From positions 16,564 through 80,563 of the forward strand of contig NZ_FYDL01000017.1 in assembly GCF_900187505.1 (NCBI RefSeq): a stretch of 64,000 nt of DNA, given 5' to 3'. Origin of the DNA: Pseudomonas sp. Irchel s3h17. Its GTDB lineage: Bacteria; Pseudomonadota; Gammaproteobacteria; Pseudomonadales; Pseudomonadaceae. The position numbers were made by a program, and so were the translations under genes. The notes under the pieces are model-generated. The model was not told the origin of the DNA and made no database searches. It saw nothing but the letters and a program-made list of their open reading frames with translations. Positions 34,672 to 43,599 of this stretch are shown in pieces; positions within the stretch are counted from its first letter, which is position 1, and each line of letters starts with the position of its first letter.

Positions 34672-36363
34672 TCAATAGATGTCGTGTTGGGTGTTGTAGA
34701 CGTTGAATTTGCCGGTGGGTGTGATCAGCCGCTTGTCCTTGATAACCGATTTGAGCTTCAGCGTTTTGTCGTCGATCACTACCAGCGCCGATTCGTCTGC
34801 CTGGCCGCTCCACACGGAGAACCAGACTTCATCGCCGGCCTTGTTGTATTCCGGTTGCACGACGCGCATCGCCCCTTGCTTGATGCCCGCGTATTCGGCG
34901 ATAGGCAGCACGGTGTAGCCGGCGTCGAGCTTGTCGATGTTGAACACCGCCACTGACTGACTGAGTTTTGCGTCCGGGTTGAGGGTGGTATCGACATACA
35001 GGTGACGGGAGTTGGGGTGGGTTTTGATGAACAGCGAGCCGCCGCCCTGGCCCTTGATCGAGGTGACCTGTTTCCAGGCGTACTGCGGGTGTTTGACCGG
35101 GTCGGTGCCGATCAGCGAGATGCCCTCATCACCCAGGTGGCTGGTGGCCCAGACCGGCCCGTAGGTCGGGTGGTCGAAGTTGGCGCCACGGCCCGGGTGC
35201 GGGGTTTTGCCGACATCCACCAGGGCGGTCAACTCGCGCTTCCTGGAGTCGATCACGGCGACTTTGTTGGAGTTGTTGGCGGCGGTCATGAAGTAGCGAT
35301 GCGTGCTGTCCCAACCGCCGTCATGCAGGAACGGCGCGGCATCGATGTAGGTGATGGTGAGGTTTTTGATGTCCTGGTAATTGACCAGCATGACCTTGCC
35401 GGTTTCCTTGACGTTGACGATGAACTCCGGCCATTCGTGGGAAGCGATGATCGCCGCGACTCGCGGCTCAGGGTGATATTCCTGCTTGTCGACGGTCATG
35501 CCGCGGGTCGAGACGATCTGCCTGGGCTCCAGGGTTTCGCCGTCCATGATGGTGAACTGCGGCGGCCAATAGGAGCCGGCAATGGTGTACTTGTCTTCGT
35601 AGCCCTTGAACTTGGAGGTCTCCACCGAGCGTGCCTCGATGCCCACTTTGACTTCGGCGACCTTGGTCGGCTCCACCGGCCACAGGTCGATCATGTCGAT
35701 TCGCGCGTCTCGACCGATCACCAGCAAGTACCGGCCCGAGGCGGAGATGCGCGAGATGTGCACCGCGTAACCGGTCTCGATCAGCTTGACGATCTGCTTG
35801 CTGTCACCGTCGATCAGGGCAATCTTGCCGTCATCGCGCAACGTTACCGAAAACAGGTTGGGCAAGTTGAGTTTGCTCAGTTGCCTGGTCGGACGATCCT
35901 CGGGTTTGACCAGCACTTTCCAGGTTTTCAGCGTTTCGGCCATGCCCCATTCCGGTGGCGTCGGCGGCGTGTGCTGAATGAACTTGGCCATGTCCGTGAT
36001 CTGATCCTTGGTCAGCGCATTGGACGTCCCCCAATTCGGCATGCCTGCGGGCGATCCATAGGTAATCAACGCCTCCAGGAAGGGTTGCCCGCGGGCCTGG
36101 GTGATGTCCGGCGTCAGGGGTTTCCCGGTGGCGCCTTTGCGCAGAACGCCATGGCAGCCGGCGCAGCGCTGGAAGTAGATTTCCTTGGATGCGTCGAACT
36201 CGGCCTGGCTCATGTCGGGCGCGCCGGCGGTTTTGGCCATGGGCGGGTTGGCCGCTGCAGCGGCGGGTTCATCGGCTCTGGCCGCATGAGTCACCGCAAG
36301 GGCCAGTGCCGAACACAGTGTGGCGACAGTCAGAGCAAACGTTTTTCTATTGCTGATCAGCAT
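34672..36363 (-). CDS. nirS: NirS, cytochrome cd1 nitrite reductase
   Basis: Reduces nitrite to nitric oxide in the periplasm. 563 aa. Signal peptide to A30, heme c site C67-AG-C70-H71, then the d1 propeller. Active-site histidines are in AAIIASHEWPEF and APFLHDGGWD. The extra N-terminal residues before the signal peptide and CAGCH in the longer frame are not needed: ATG 36363 has GGAGAAATGGA upstream. First gene of nirSMCFDLGHJEN. An ANR/DNR box lies 111 bp upstream. Confidence 0.98.
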   Translation of the reverse strand: MLISNRKTFALTVATLCSALALAVTHAARADEPAAAAANPPMAKTAGAPDMSQAEFDASKEIYFQRCAGCHGVLRKGATGKPLTPDITQARGQPFLEALITYGSPAGMPNWGTSNALTKDQITDMAKFIQHTPPTPPEWGMAETLKTWKVLVKPEDRPTRQLSKLNLPNLFSVTLRDDGKIALIDGDSKQIVKLIETGYAVHISRISASGRYLLVIGRDARIDMIDLWPVEPTKVAEVKVGIEARSVETSKFKGYEDKYTIAGSYWPPQFTIMDGETLEPRQIVSTRGMTVDKQEYHPEPRVAAIIASHEWPEFIVNVKETGKVMLVNYQDIKNLTITYIDAAPFLHDGGWDSTHRYFMTAANNSNKVAVIDSRKRELTALVDVGKTPHPGRGANFDHPTYGPVWATSHLGDEGISLIGTDPVKHPQYAWKQVTSIKGQGGGSLFIKTHPNSRHLYVDTTLNPDAKLSQSVAVFNIDKLDAGYTVLPIAEYAGIKQGAMRVVQPEYNKAGDEVWFSVWSGQADESALVVIDDKTLKLKSVIKDKRLITPTGKFNVYNTQHDIY

Positions 36364-36467
36364 TCCATTTCTCCTCAGGCAAGACCTTTGCGATGTGCTT
36401 GAACGGCCGCACAAGACGCAGGTTCTTAGTGCGCTGCAAGGCTATGCCCGAGCAGGCCAATGCTTGC

Positions 36468-36481
36468 TTGACGGGGATCAA
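36468..36481. promoter_or_regulatory. ANR/DNR box between nirS and nirQ
   Basis: TTGACGGGGATCAA has one mismatch to TTGAT-N4-ATCAA. It is centred 111 bp from the nirS ATG and 88 bp from the nirQ ATG, so one site may serve both divergent operons, as in other denitrifying pseudomonads. Confidence 0.75.
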
Positions 36482-36562
36482 GTTTGTCGGCCACGCCACT
36501 TGCCAGGTTGTCGCAGGGGGCCGTAGCGTGTTCCTCAATTCCGCTGTTGAATCAGGTGCCCC

Positions 36563-37366
36563 ATGGACCGCAGCCAGTCTTGCGAACACACGATCGAACC
36601 CTTCTACCAACCGCTGAATAATGAGCAGGCGCTGTTCGAGCAAGCCTGGCGACACGGCATGCCGGTCCTGATCAAGGGCCCCACGGGCTGTGGCAAGACT
36701 CGCTTCGTCCAGCACATGGCCCACCGCCTGAACCTGCCGTTGCACACCGTGGCGTGCCACGATGACTTGAGCGCCGCCGACCTGATCGGCCGGCACCTGA
36801 TCGGCGCCCAGGGCACCTGGTGGCAGGACGGGCCGCTGACCCGCGCGGTGCGCGAAGGGGGCATCTGTTACCTCGACGAAGTGGTCGAGGCCCGCCAGGA
36901 CACCGTGGTGGTCCTGCATCCATTGGCCGACGACCGTCGTGAGTTGTTCCTGGAGCGCACCGGCGAAGTGCTGCGGGCACCGCCATCCTTCATGTTGGTG
37001 GTGTCCTATAACCCCGGTTACCAGAACTTGCTCAAGGGCATGAAGCCCAGTACCCGCCAACGTTTCGTGGCGATGCGCTTCGACTACCCGGCGCCCGCCG
37101 AGGAAGCGCGCATCGTCGCTCGCGAGGCCCGGGTGGACGCCGCGCTGGCGAACCAGGTGGTCGGGTTGGGGCAGGCATTGCGTCGCCTGGATCAGCATGA
37201 CCTGGAAGAAGTGGCGTCCACACGCTTGCTGATTTTTACCGCGCGCATGATCGGTGCCGGCATGAATCCCCGCGAGGCCTGCCTGGCCTGCCTGGCCGAG
37301 CCGCTGAGCGATGACGGGGTGACGGTGGCCGCGCTGATGGACGTGGTTGATGTCTACTTCGGCTGA
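36563..37366 (+). CDS. nirQ: NirQ (NorQ), MoxR-type AAA+ ATPase
   Basis: An activator of NO reductase that works with NorD. 267 aa. Walker A GPTGCGKT near residue 41, Walker B ICYLDEVVEA, sensor SYNPGYQ. The arginine-rich MKPSTRQRFVAMRF is typical of NorQ/CbbQ. Divergent from nirS. Its 3' end overlaps the norE-like gene by 17 bp. Confidence 0.95.
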   Translation: MDRSQSCEHTIEPFYQPLNNEQALFEQAWRHGMPVLIKGPTGCGKTRFVQHMAHRLNLPLHTVACHDDLSAADLIGRHLIGAQGTWWQDGPLTRAVREGGICYLDEVVEARQDTVVVLHPLADDRRELFLERTGEVLRAPPSFMLVVSYNPGYQNLLKGMKPSTRQRFVAMRFDYPAPAEEARIVAREARVDAALANQVVGLGQALRRLDQHDLEEVASTRLLIFTARMIGAGMNPREACLACLAEPLSDDGVTVAALMDVVDVYFG

Positions 37367-37937
37367 CACCGCCGGGCGCTCGCGTCGCCACTTGCCGGGG
37401 GACCTGGCGATGTGGTTTTTCATCCTCGCCGAGCTGACGGTGTTCGCCATCCTGATTCTGGCGTTCGCCGTGACCCAGGCAATCAAACCGCAGTTGTTCG
37501 TCGAAAGCCGTCTGTTGCTCAATACCTCTACCGGCCTGGCGATGACCCTGAGCCTGCTCACCGCCGGGCTGTTCGCCGCGCTGGCTCAGGAGCAAGTCAG
37601 GCGCTCATGGCCTCGCCACGGCGCTGTCTACCTGCTGGCAGCGCTGCTCGCCGCCAGCGTCTACGTGGTGTTGAAGCTCACTGAGTACCGGCACTTGCTG
37701 GCCTCGGGGCTGGGCATGGAGCACAACACCTTTTTCACCCTCTACTGGATCCTCACCGGGTTTCATTTTCTTCACGTATTGCTTGGCATGGTCATTCTCG
37801 GATGGCTGGCCGAGCGTTGCCGTCGTGGCCTGTACGACGCCGGCAACCGCAGCGGATTTGAATCCGGCGTGTTGTATTGGCACATGGTCGATCTGATCTG
37901 GGTCGTACTTTTTCCGCTGGTCTACGTTCTGAATTGA
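37350..37937 (+). CDS. NorE/NirO-like cytochrome c oxidase subunit III family protein
   Basis: 195 aa, about five membrane helices, homologous to heme-copper oxidase subunit III. Motifs LPGDLAMWFFILAELTVF, MEHNTFFTLYWILTGFHFLHVLLGM and YWHMVDLIWVVLFPLVY are conserved in the family. Family members next to nirQ are called NirO or NorE and support NO reductase activity. ATG 37350 overlaps nirQ; a TTG directly before it is an alternative. Confidence 0.88.
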   Translation: MSTSADTAGRSRRHLPGDLAMWFFILAELTVFAILILAFAVTQAIKPQLFVESRLLLNTSTGLAMTLSLLTAGLFAALAQEQVRRSWPRHGAVYLLAALLAASVYVVLKLTEYRHLLASGLGMEHNTFFTLYWILTGFHFLHVLLGMVILGWLAERCRRGLYDAGNRSGFESGVLYWHMVDLIWVVLFPLVYVLN

Positions 37938-37947
37938 CGGGGGGCTG

Positions 37948-38205
37948 ATGTCAGTTTCCAGGTTTTTGCTCGTCTGTTGGGCCGCACTGGCGACGTTAAG
38001 CGTGTGCACGGTGGTGCTGGCACAGTCCGGCGCGACATGGTTGCTGTCCGTGGCCATTTTACTGGTGGCGGTAGGCAAGGCCTGGCTGATCACCGATGGC
38101 TTCATGGAACTGCGCCGCGCCCCACGATTGTGGCGAGGGTTGATGGTGAGCTGGGCGCTGGTGTTGGCAGCCGTTGTGGGGTCGATGCTGGTGTCAGGCA
38201 GCTAA
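37948..38205 (+). CDS. NorF/NirP-like small membrane protein
   Basis: 85 aa with three hydrophobic segments (VCWAALATLSVCTVVLA, WLLSVAILLVAVGKAWLI, GLMVSWALVLAAVVGSML). It resembles cytochrome oxidase subunit IV-like NorF/NirP proteins that follow norE/nirO. The ITDGFMELRRAPRLWRGLM stretch is typical. 10 bp after the norE-like gene, in the nirQ operon. Confidence 0.82.
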   Translation: MSVSRFLLVCWAALATLSVCTVVLAQSGATWLLSVAILLVAVGKAWLITDGFMELRRAPRLWRGLMVSWALVLAAVVGSMLVSGS

Positions 38206-38212
38206 CCCACCT

Positions 38213-38339
38213 GTGGCGAGGGAGCTTGCTCCCGCTGGGGCGCGCAGCGGCCCTAAAACCAGTCACCGCGATATTCGGATAGAAAGCAGGTGCAAATGCG
38301 GCCGCTACGCAGCCGAGCGGGAGCAAGCTCCCTCGCCAC
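38213..38339. repeat. Inverted REP pair (BIME)
   Basis: GTGGCGAGGGAGCTTGCTCC at 38213 and GGAGCAAGCTCCCTCGCCAC ending 38339 face each other across ~80 bp, between the nirQ operon and the norC promoter. Confidence 0.88.
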
Positions 38340-38393
38340 AGGTATGTGCCTGGCTTCCTGGCGCCAATACCCGAGTGAAACCATCGGCGTTTC

Positions 38394-38407
38394 TTGATCG
38401 CCATCAA
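38394..38407 (+). promoter_or_regulatory. ANR/DNR box of the norCB promoter
   Basis: TTGATCGCCATCAA is a perfect site centred 64 bp upstream of the norC ATG. Confidence 0.88.
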
Positions 38408-38464
38408 GCAGGTTTCAACCCTTCGCTTCCTATCATGGACGGGCCAAGCAAAGAGGAAGCGACC

Positions 38465-38905
38465 ATGTCAGAGACCTTCACCAAAGGCATGGCCAGGAAC
38501 ATCTATTTCGGGGGAAGCGTGTTCTTCTTCCTGATATTCCTGGCCTTGACCTATCACACCGAGCAGACCTTTCCCGACCGCAGCAATGCAGCGCAATTGA
38601 CCGAGTCAGTGATTCGCGGCAAGACGGTCTGGGAGCAAAACAACTGCATCGGTTGCCACACGTTGTTGGGCGAGGGCGCTTACTTCGCGCCTGAACTGGG
38701 CAATGTGTTTCAGCGCCGCGGCGGCGAGGAGGCGTTCAAACCCTTCCTGCATGCCTGGATGAAGATGCAGCCCCTGGGCGTACCCGGGCGTAGGGCGATG
38801 CCGCAATTCAACCTGAGTGAGCAGGAAGTCGACGACATCGCCGAGTTCCTCAAGTGGAGCTCGAAAATCAATACCAATGGCTGGCCGCCAAACAAGGAGG
38901 GCTGA
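38465..38905 (+). CDS. norC: NorC, cytochrome c subunit of NO reductase
   Basis: A membrane-anchored c-type cytochrome that passes electrons to NorB. 146 aa from ATG 38465 (AGAGGAAGCG upstream). One N-terminal helix (residues ~14-31) is followed by heme motif C61-IG-C64-H65 and an axial Met region in RRAMPQFNLSEQEVDDIAEFLKW. The longer upstream frame crosses a REP pair and is rejected. Confidence 0.97.
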   Translation: MSETFTKGMARNIYFGGSVFFFLIFLALTYHTEQTFPDRSNAAQLTESVIRGKTVWEQNNCIGCHTLLGEGAYFAPELGNVFQRRGGEEAFKPFLHAWMKMQPLGVPGRRAMPQFNLSEQEVDDIAEFLKWSSKINTNGWPPNKEG

Positions 38906-38908
38906 GTG

Positions 38909-40336
38909 ATGAGCATTGCCAATCCACATCTGAAGTTCGCCTCGCAAGCCGTGGCCAAACCCTACTTCGTATTTGCCCTGATCCTGTTCCTGGGCCAAGT
39001 GTTGTTCGGTTTGATCATGGGCTTGCAGTACGTGATAGGGGACTTCCTGTTCCCGGTCATTCCCTTCAACGTCGCGCGGATGGTGCACACCAACCTGCTG
39101 ATTGTCTGGCTGCTGTTCGGTTTCATGGGGGCCGCCTACTACCTGATTCCGGAGGAGGCCGACCGTGAGCTGCACAGCCCGAAGCTGGCGCTGATCCTGT
39201 TCTGGGTGTTCGCCGCCGCTGGTGTACTGACCATTCTCGGTTACTTGTTGGTGCCTTATGCGGGCCTGGCGAAGCTGACCCACAATGAGCTGTTGCCGAC
39301 CATGGGCCGGGAGTTCCTGGAGCAGCCGACCATCACCAAGATGGGCATCGTGGTGGTGTGCCTGGGGTTTCTCTACAACATCGGCATGACCCTGCTCAAA
39401 GGCCGCAAGACCACCGTCAGCATGGTCATGATGACCGGGTTGATCGGCCTGGCGGTGTTCTTCCTGTTCTCCTTCTACAACCCCGGCAACCTGGCCCGCG
39501 ACAAGTTCTACTGGTGGTGGGTGGTGCATCTGTGGGTGGAGGGTGTGTGGGAACTGATCATGGGCTCGATGCTGGCCTTCGTGCTGATCAAGATCACCGG
39601 GGTGGACCGGGAAGTGGTGGAGAAATGGCTCTACGTGATCATCGCCATGGCGCTGATCACCGGGATCATCGGCACCGGTCACCACTTCTTCTGGATCGGC
39701 GCGCCCGAGGTCTGGCTGTGGGTGGGCTCGATCTTCTCGGCGCTGGAGCCGCTGCCCTTCCTGGCCATGGTGATCTTTGCCTTCAGCATGGTGAAGAACC
39801 GCCGCCGGCAGCATCCGAACCGCGCCGCTACGCTGTGGGCCAAGGGCACCACCGTGACCGCCTTCTTCGGTGCCGGAGTCTGGGGTTTCCTGCACACCCT
39901 GGCCCCGGTCAACTTCTACACCCATGGCTCGCAACTGACCGCCGCCCACGGGCACCTGGCGTTCTACGGTGCTTACGCGATGATCGTGATGACCTTGATC
40001 AGCTACGCCATGCCACGCCTGCGCGGGCTCGGTGAGGCCGCCGACGAACGCTCGCAGACCCTGGAGATCTGGGGCTTCTGGTTGATGACCCTGTCGATGG
40101 TGCTGATCACCCTGATGCTGACCGCCGCCGGAGTGGTGCAGGTGTTGTTGCAACGTTGGGCAGAGGACGGCAGTGCCTTGCCGTTCATGGCCACGGTCGA
40201 GCATCTGCAAGGCTTGTTCTGGGCGCGCCTGGTCAGTGGGCTGGGGTTCTTCGTCGGGCTGCTCTGCTATCTGGCGAGCTTCCGCCAGCGCGCTCGTGCC
40301 GCGTTGCGCGCACCGGCGGCGGTGGTTCCATCATGA
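38909..40336 (+). CDS. norB: NorB, cytochrome b subunit of NO reductase
   Basis: The catalytic subunit reducing 2 NO to N2O, 475 aa, 12 helices. Heme b/b3 and FeB histidines occur in VHTNLLIVWLLFGF, HLWVEGVWELIMGS, GTGHHFFWIGAPEVW and AAHGHLAFYGAYAM. The conserved glutamate is in HLWVEGVWE. The start follows norC by 3 bp. A short-type cNorB requiring NorC (no quinol-oxidase N-terminal extension). Confidence 0.98.
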   Translation: MSIANPHLKFASQAVAKPYFVFALILFLGQVLFGLIMGLQYVIGDFLFPVIPFNVARMVHTNLLIVWLLFGFMGAAYYLIPEEADRELHSPKLALILFWVFAAAGVLTILGYLLVPYAGLAKLTHNELLPTMGREFLEQPTITKMGIVVVCLGFLYNIGMTLLKGRKTTVSMVMMTGLIGLAVFFLFSFYNPGNLARDKFYWWWVVHLWVEGVWELIMGSMLAFVLIKITGVDREVVEKWLYVIIAMALITGIIGTGHHFFWIGAPEVWLWVGSIFSALEPLPFLAMVIFAFSMVKNRRRQHPNRAATLWAKGTTVTAFFGAGVWGFLHTLAPVNFYTHGSQLTAAHGHLAFYGAYAMIVMTLISYAMPRLRGLGEAADERSQTLEIWGFWLMTLSMVLITLMLTAAGVVQVLLQRWAEDGSALPFMATVEHLQGLFWARLVSGLGFFVGLLCYLASFRQRARAALRAPAAVVPS

Positions 40337-40360
40337 GTCGCCGTTAGGTCTGGAAAGGGT

Positions 40361-40390
40361 CGGTCCGGCGGCGACGCCGGGCCGTTTTTT
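40361..40390 (+). terminator. Rho-independent terminator/attenuator between norB and norD
   Basis: CGGTCCGGCG, loop GCGA, CGCCGGGCCG, then TTTTTT: a 10-bp stem with one G-U pair and a six-U tail, 24 bp after the norB stop. norD starts only 24 bp later without its own evident promoter, so partial readthrough would set NorD well below NorCB. Confidence 0.8.
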
Positions 40391-40413
40391 GGCACATGAA
40401 ACCAGGAGGCTCC

Positions 40414-42252
40414 ATGGCCTTCACCCTTGAATTGGAAGAATGGGTCGGTAGCGTCTGGCATCGCTTCATCACCCGCCGCGCGAGCCCGGACTTCCCAGAG
40501 GCCCGGGTCGAACTGGCCCCGCGGCAACGCTCGCTGGCGCTGTTGCAGCGGGCCATGGGCGATGTCGGCAACCGGGGCGTGGAGGCCGCCAGCGAGCGTG
40601 ACCTGCTGCTGCGGCGTACCCTGTTGCAGCAGATCGCCGGCACCTGCCGGCAGGTGCCGTTGGCCTGGTGTGACGCACAGAATCTGCGCCTGCCGGCGAG
40701 CCTTGCGGTGTTTCCCGACGCCGGCCTGAATGAGGAACTCTATCGCTGGCTGGCACTGCTGGCGGCGCATTCCGGGCCGATGCGGCACTGGGGCCGGGAC
40801 AACCAACGCTGGACCCAGACCCTGTTGCAGCGCTATCCGCCGTTGCGCGCCCGCTATCGACGTCTGGTCGAGGCCCATCTGCAACTGCGCCCGGATCCGG
40901 CGTCGCTGAGCCCCGCCGAAGCCGCGCTGGAGCGCAGTGTGTGCCAGGCCCTGCGTGAACCGGGCAGTGTCAGCGAGTTTGTGCGCAGTGAGCGGGCGGC
41001 CTGGCCGGTGCCGCTGTGGCTGTATCCGCCGCTGCATCTGGCCAGCCCGCAAGCGGCGGATCTCGAGGAGTCGGATGAGTGCCTGGCGACACCTCCGGGC
41101 GAACAGCAAGGCGGTCGCAAGCGCGCCACGCGGATCGACGACAGCACGCGCCAGGGTGGGCTGCTGGTGGTGCGCCTGGAGAACCTGTTCAGTTGGACCG
41201 AGCACGTGGACCTGGATCGCTGGTCGGATGATCGCGAAGACCCCGACGCCGCAAGGGTCGCCGATGACCTGGACCAACTGACCCTGTCGCGCACCCGCCT
41301 GCGCAAGGGCGGTGGTCTCAAGCTGCACCTGGATTTGCCACCGGCGGACGTCGATGACATCCCCCTGGGGGCGGGCATCAAGTTGCCGGAATGGGACTAT
41401 CGCCAAGCGCGCTTGCGAGACGACTTCGTCAACCTGCAAATGCTCGTGCCCCGTGATTCCCAGGCGCAGCCGCTGCCTGCGCGGCTCAAACCCTCGGCGC
41501 AGCGCTTGCGGCGACAGTTCGAACACCTGCGCAATGACCGGCAATGGTTGCGGCAGCAGCCCCAGGGCAGCGAGCTGGACATGCAGGCCTGGCTGGACTT
41601 TCACGTCGAGCGTGCACATGGGCAGTGCGCCGAGCGTGGCCTGTTCATGGAGCAACGCCAGACTCGTCGCGATCTGGCGTGCCTGTTGCTGGCCGATCTC
41701 TCGATGTCCACCGATGCCCACCTGAACACTGAACATCGGGTGATCGATGTGATCCGCGACAGCCTGCTGCTGTTTGGCGAAACCCTGTCGGTGCTCGGCG
41801 ACGATTTTGCCCTGTACGGGTTTTCCTCGCTGCGTCGCCAGCAGGTGCGGATGCAGGAACTCAAGGCGTTCGATCAGCGTTATGACGACACTACCCGGGG
41901 GCGCATTCAGGGGCTCAAGCCGGGTTACTACACGCGCATGGGGGCCGCCATCCGCCAGGCCACCCAACTGCTGGGCGGCTGCAAGCGGCGGCGCAAACTG
42001 TTGCTGTTGCTCACGGACGGCAAGCCCAATGACCTGGATCTGTACGAGGGGCGCTACGGCGTTGAAGACACCCGCCAGGCGGTGCTGGAGGCCCGGCGCC
42101 AGGGGCTGACGCCGTTTTGCATCACCATCGATCGTGAAGCCGGTGCGTACCTGCCGTACATGTTCGGCGGCCATGGCTACACCCTGATCCACCAACCGCA
42201 ACAACTGCCCCTGCGCTTGCCGCAGCTGTATCGGCAATTGACCCAGCCTTGA
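40414..42252 (+). CDS. norD: NorD, VWA-domain NO reductase activation protein
   Basis: The partner of NirQ/NorQ in activating NO reductase. 612 aa from ATG 40414 with AGGAGG upstream. The C-terminal von Willebrand A domain shows a MIDAS-like LADLSMSTD and LLLLTDGKPNDLDLYEGRYGVEDT. The N-terminal and middle parts are NorD-specific. Behind a terminator that should limit its level. Confidence 0.95.
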   Translation: MAFTLELEEWVGSVWHRFITRRASPDFPEARVELAPRQRSLALLQRAMGDVGNRGVEAASERDLLLRRTLLQQIAGTCRQVPLAWCDAQNLRLPASLAVFPDAGLNEELYRWLALLAAHSGPMRHWGRDNQRWTQTLLQRYPPLRARYRRLVEAHLQLRPDPASLSPAEAALERSVCQALREPGSVSEFVRSERAAWPVPLWLYPPLHLASPQAADLEESDECLATPPGEQQGGRKRATRIDDSTRQGGLLVVRLENLFSWTEHVDLDRWSDDREDPDAARVADDLDQLTLSRTRLRKGGGLKLHLDLPPADVDDIPLGAGIKLPEWDYRQARLRDDFVNLQMLVPRDSQAQPLPARLKPSAQRLRRQFEHLRNDRQWLRQQPQGSELDMQAWLDFHVERAHGQCAERGLFMEQRQTRRDLACLLLADLSMSTDAHLNTEHRVIDVIRDSLLLFGETLSVLGDDFALYGFSSLRRQQVRMQELKAFDQRYDDTTRGRIQGLKPGYYTRMGAAIRQATQLLGGCKRRRKLLLLLTDGKPNDLDLYEGRYGVEDTRQAVLEARRQGLTPFCITIDREAGAYLPYMFGGHGYTLIHQPQQLPLRLPQLYRQLTQP

Positions 42253-42300
42253 GGGTAATGCTGTTCAGTCAAGAAGTGCTTAAAGCGAGTAAAAGCCCCC

Positions 42301-42430
42301 GTGGCGAGCGAGCTTGCTCGCGCTGGGGCGTGAAGCGCCCCCAACAAAGCGACCGCGGTCTTTCAGAACGAACTCGGCGATAGTTTTTGGGGCTGCTGTG
42401 CAGCCCAGCGCGAGCAAGCTCGCTCGCCAC
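42301..42430. repeat. Inverted REP pair (BIME)
   Basis: GTGGCGAGCGAGCTTGCTCG at 42301 and its inverse ending GCTCGCCAC at 42430, in the gap between convergent norD and dnrP. The remaining bases of 42253-42511 show only a GGCGGC-GA-GCCGCC hairpin at 42494-42507, just past the dnrP stop, a possible terminator. Confidence 0.88.
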
Positions 42431-42511
42431 GGGGGATGTATTGAACCCCCTGTCCTTAACTGAACAGTATTGCAGCCTTGAGGGGCGGCGGTTGGCGGCG
42501 AGCCGCCGCGC

Positions 42512-42706
42512 TTAACCGCGCGGCAGCCAGAAAAACATCGTCACGCAGAAGATCGAAAGACCAATGCAGAACCACCTGAAGCGTCGTAGCGTGCGTTGTC
42601 GGGCACCGTTCGCCAGCGCTGACAGGGGCATGCCGCAGTGGCTGCAGGTAGTTTGCCGAGGCGGGTGAGGGTGCTGGCAATACAGGCAGGCGGGCAGGGC
42701 ATTCAC
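42512..42706 (-). CDS. dnrP: DnrP-like small zinc-ribbon membrane protein
   Basis: 64 aa. Two CxxC pairs (CLYC near residue 8, CSHC near 21) form a rubredoxin-like zinc ribbon, followed by one C-terminal membrane helix (FCIGLSIFCVTMFFWL). The start is GTG 42706, overlapping the dnr stop codon, so it is translationally coupled to dnr. Pseudomonas genomes commonly carry such a gene after dnr under the name DnrP. Its role is unknown. Confidence 0.78.
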   Translation of the reverse strand: MNALPACLYCQHPHPPRQTTCSHCGMPLSALANGARQRTLRRFRWFCIGLSIFCVTMFFWLPRG

Positions 42707-43386
42707 TCGAAGTGCTCCAGGCGCGGACGGTCGAGAATGACAATCTGGCGGCCGTCCTGGGTGATGATCTTCTCATCGATCAGGCGGCGGATGATCCTCG
42801 AGAAGGTTTCCGGCTGGATGGACAGGTGGCCGGCAATCAACTGCTTGGCCATCGGCAACTCGAACTGGCGCTCGACCGGCTGCAGGTGCATCAGTTGCGT
42901 GAGCAGGTACCGCACGACCCGGTGGGTGGCGTTCTTCAGCGACAGGGTTTCGATCTCGTTGATCCGTTGATGCAGGCGCATGCTGAGTTTGCCGAGCAGG
43001 GCGAAGGTCAGGCGGCTGTTGCTCTGCAGCAGGCGCATGTAGGTGCTGTTGCTCAGGCGATAGAGCTGCGTGGGGCCCACGGCTTCAGCCGAGGCCACAT
43101 AGTTGGGCGTGTCCATCAGCATCATCGCCTCGGCGAAGGTTTGTCGCGGGCCGATGACTTCGAACACTTTCTCCTGCCCGTCCGGGGTCAGGCGGTAGAT
43201 CTTCACCGCACCGGCAATCACAAAGTAAAACGAATCGGCGGGCTCGCCCTGGCGAAACAGCGGTTCGCCCTTGTCGATGCTCAGCAAATGGCTGGACCCC
43301 ATCAGCTCATCCAGTTGTTCTTCATTCAAGGGCTCGAACAAGTGATGGCTGCGCAGAATCTGGTGATGGACGCGGTGAAGCACCAT
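42703..43386 (-). CDS. dnr: DNR, NO-responsive CRP/FNR-family regulator
   Basis: A heme-binding activator that turns on nir, nor and nos genes when NO is present. 227 aa, the same length as P. aeruginosa DNR and very similar in sequence (RVHHQILRSHHLFEPLNEEQL.., FAEAMMLMDTPNYVASAEA, SLKNATHRVVRYLL). HTH: IAGHLSIQPETFSRIIRRL, whose E-SR pattern reads TTGAT. The FNR cluster cysteines are absent, as expected. No ANR box is evident in front, unlike P. aeruginosa; a sigma-54 element further upstream is discussed separately. Confidence 0.93.
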   Translation of the reverse strand: MVLHRVHHQILRSHHLFEPLNEEQLDELMGSSHLLSIDKGEPLFRQGEPADSFYFVIAGAVKIYRLTPDGQEKVFEVIGPRQTFAEAMMLMDTPNYVASAEAVGPTQLYRLSNSTYMRLLQSNSRLTFALLGKLSMRLHQRINEIETLSLKNATHRVVRYLLTQLMHLQPVERQFELPMAKQLIAGHLSIQPETFSRIIRRLIDEKIITQDGRQIVILDRPRLEHFE

Positions 43387-43435
43387 GAGAATTCATCCTG
43401 AAGAATGGAAAAGTAAGCGTTAAGGGGGTCTATCC

Positions 43436-43566
43436 GTGGCGAGCGAGCTTGCTCGCGCTGGGCTGCGCAGCAGCCCTCAATAAAGCTGTTGCGGTCTTTC
43501 AGAAACAACTCCCAGGCCAGTTCTGGGGCCGCCATGCGGCCCAGCGCGAGCAAGCTCGCTCGCCAC
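43436..43566. repeat. Inverted REP pair (BIME)
   Basis: GTGGCGAGCGAGCTTGCTCG at 43436 and its inverse ending 43566. It lies between the 29-codon gene and dnr on the minus strand, so readthrough transcripts from the former would carry this structure before dnr. Confidence 0.88.
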
Positions 43567-43599
43567 CGGCAGCGTTCACTTTTGGCGGCGGCGTTGGCT

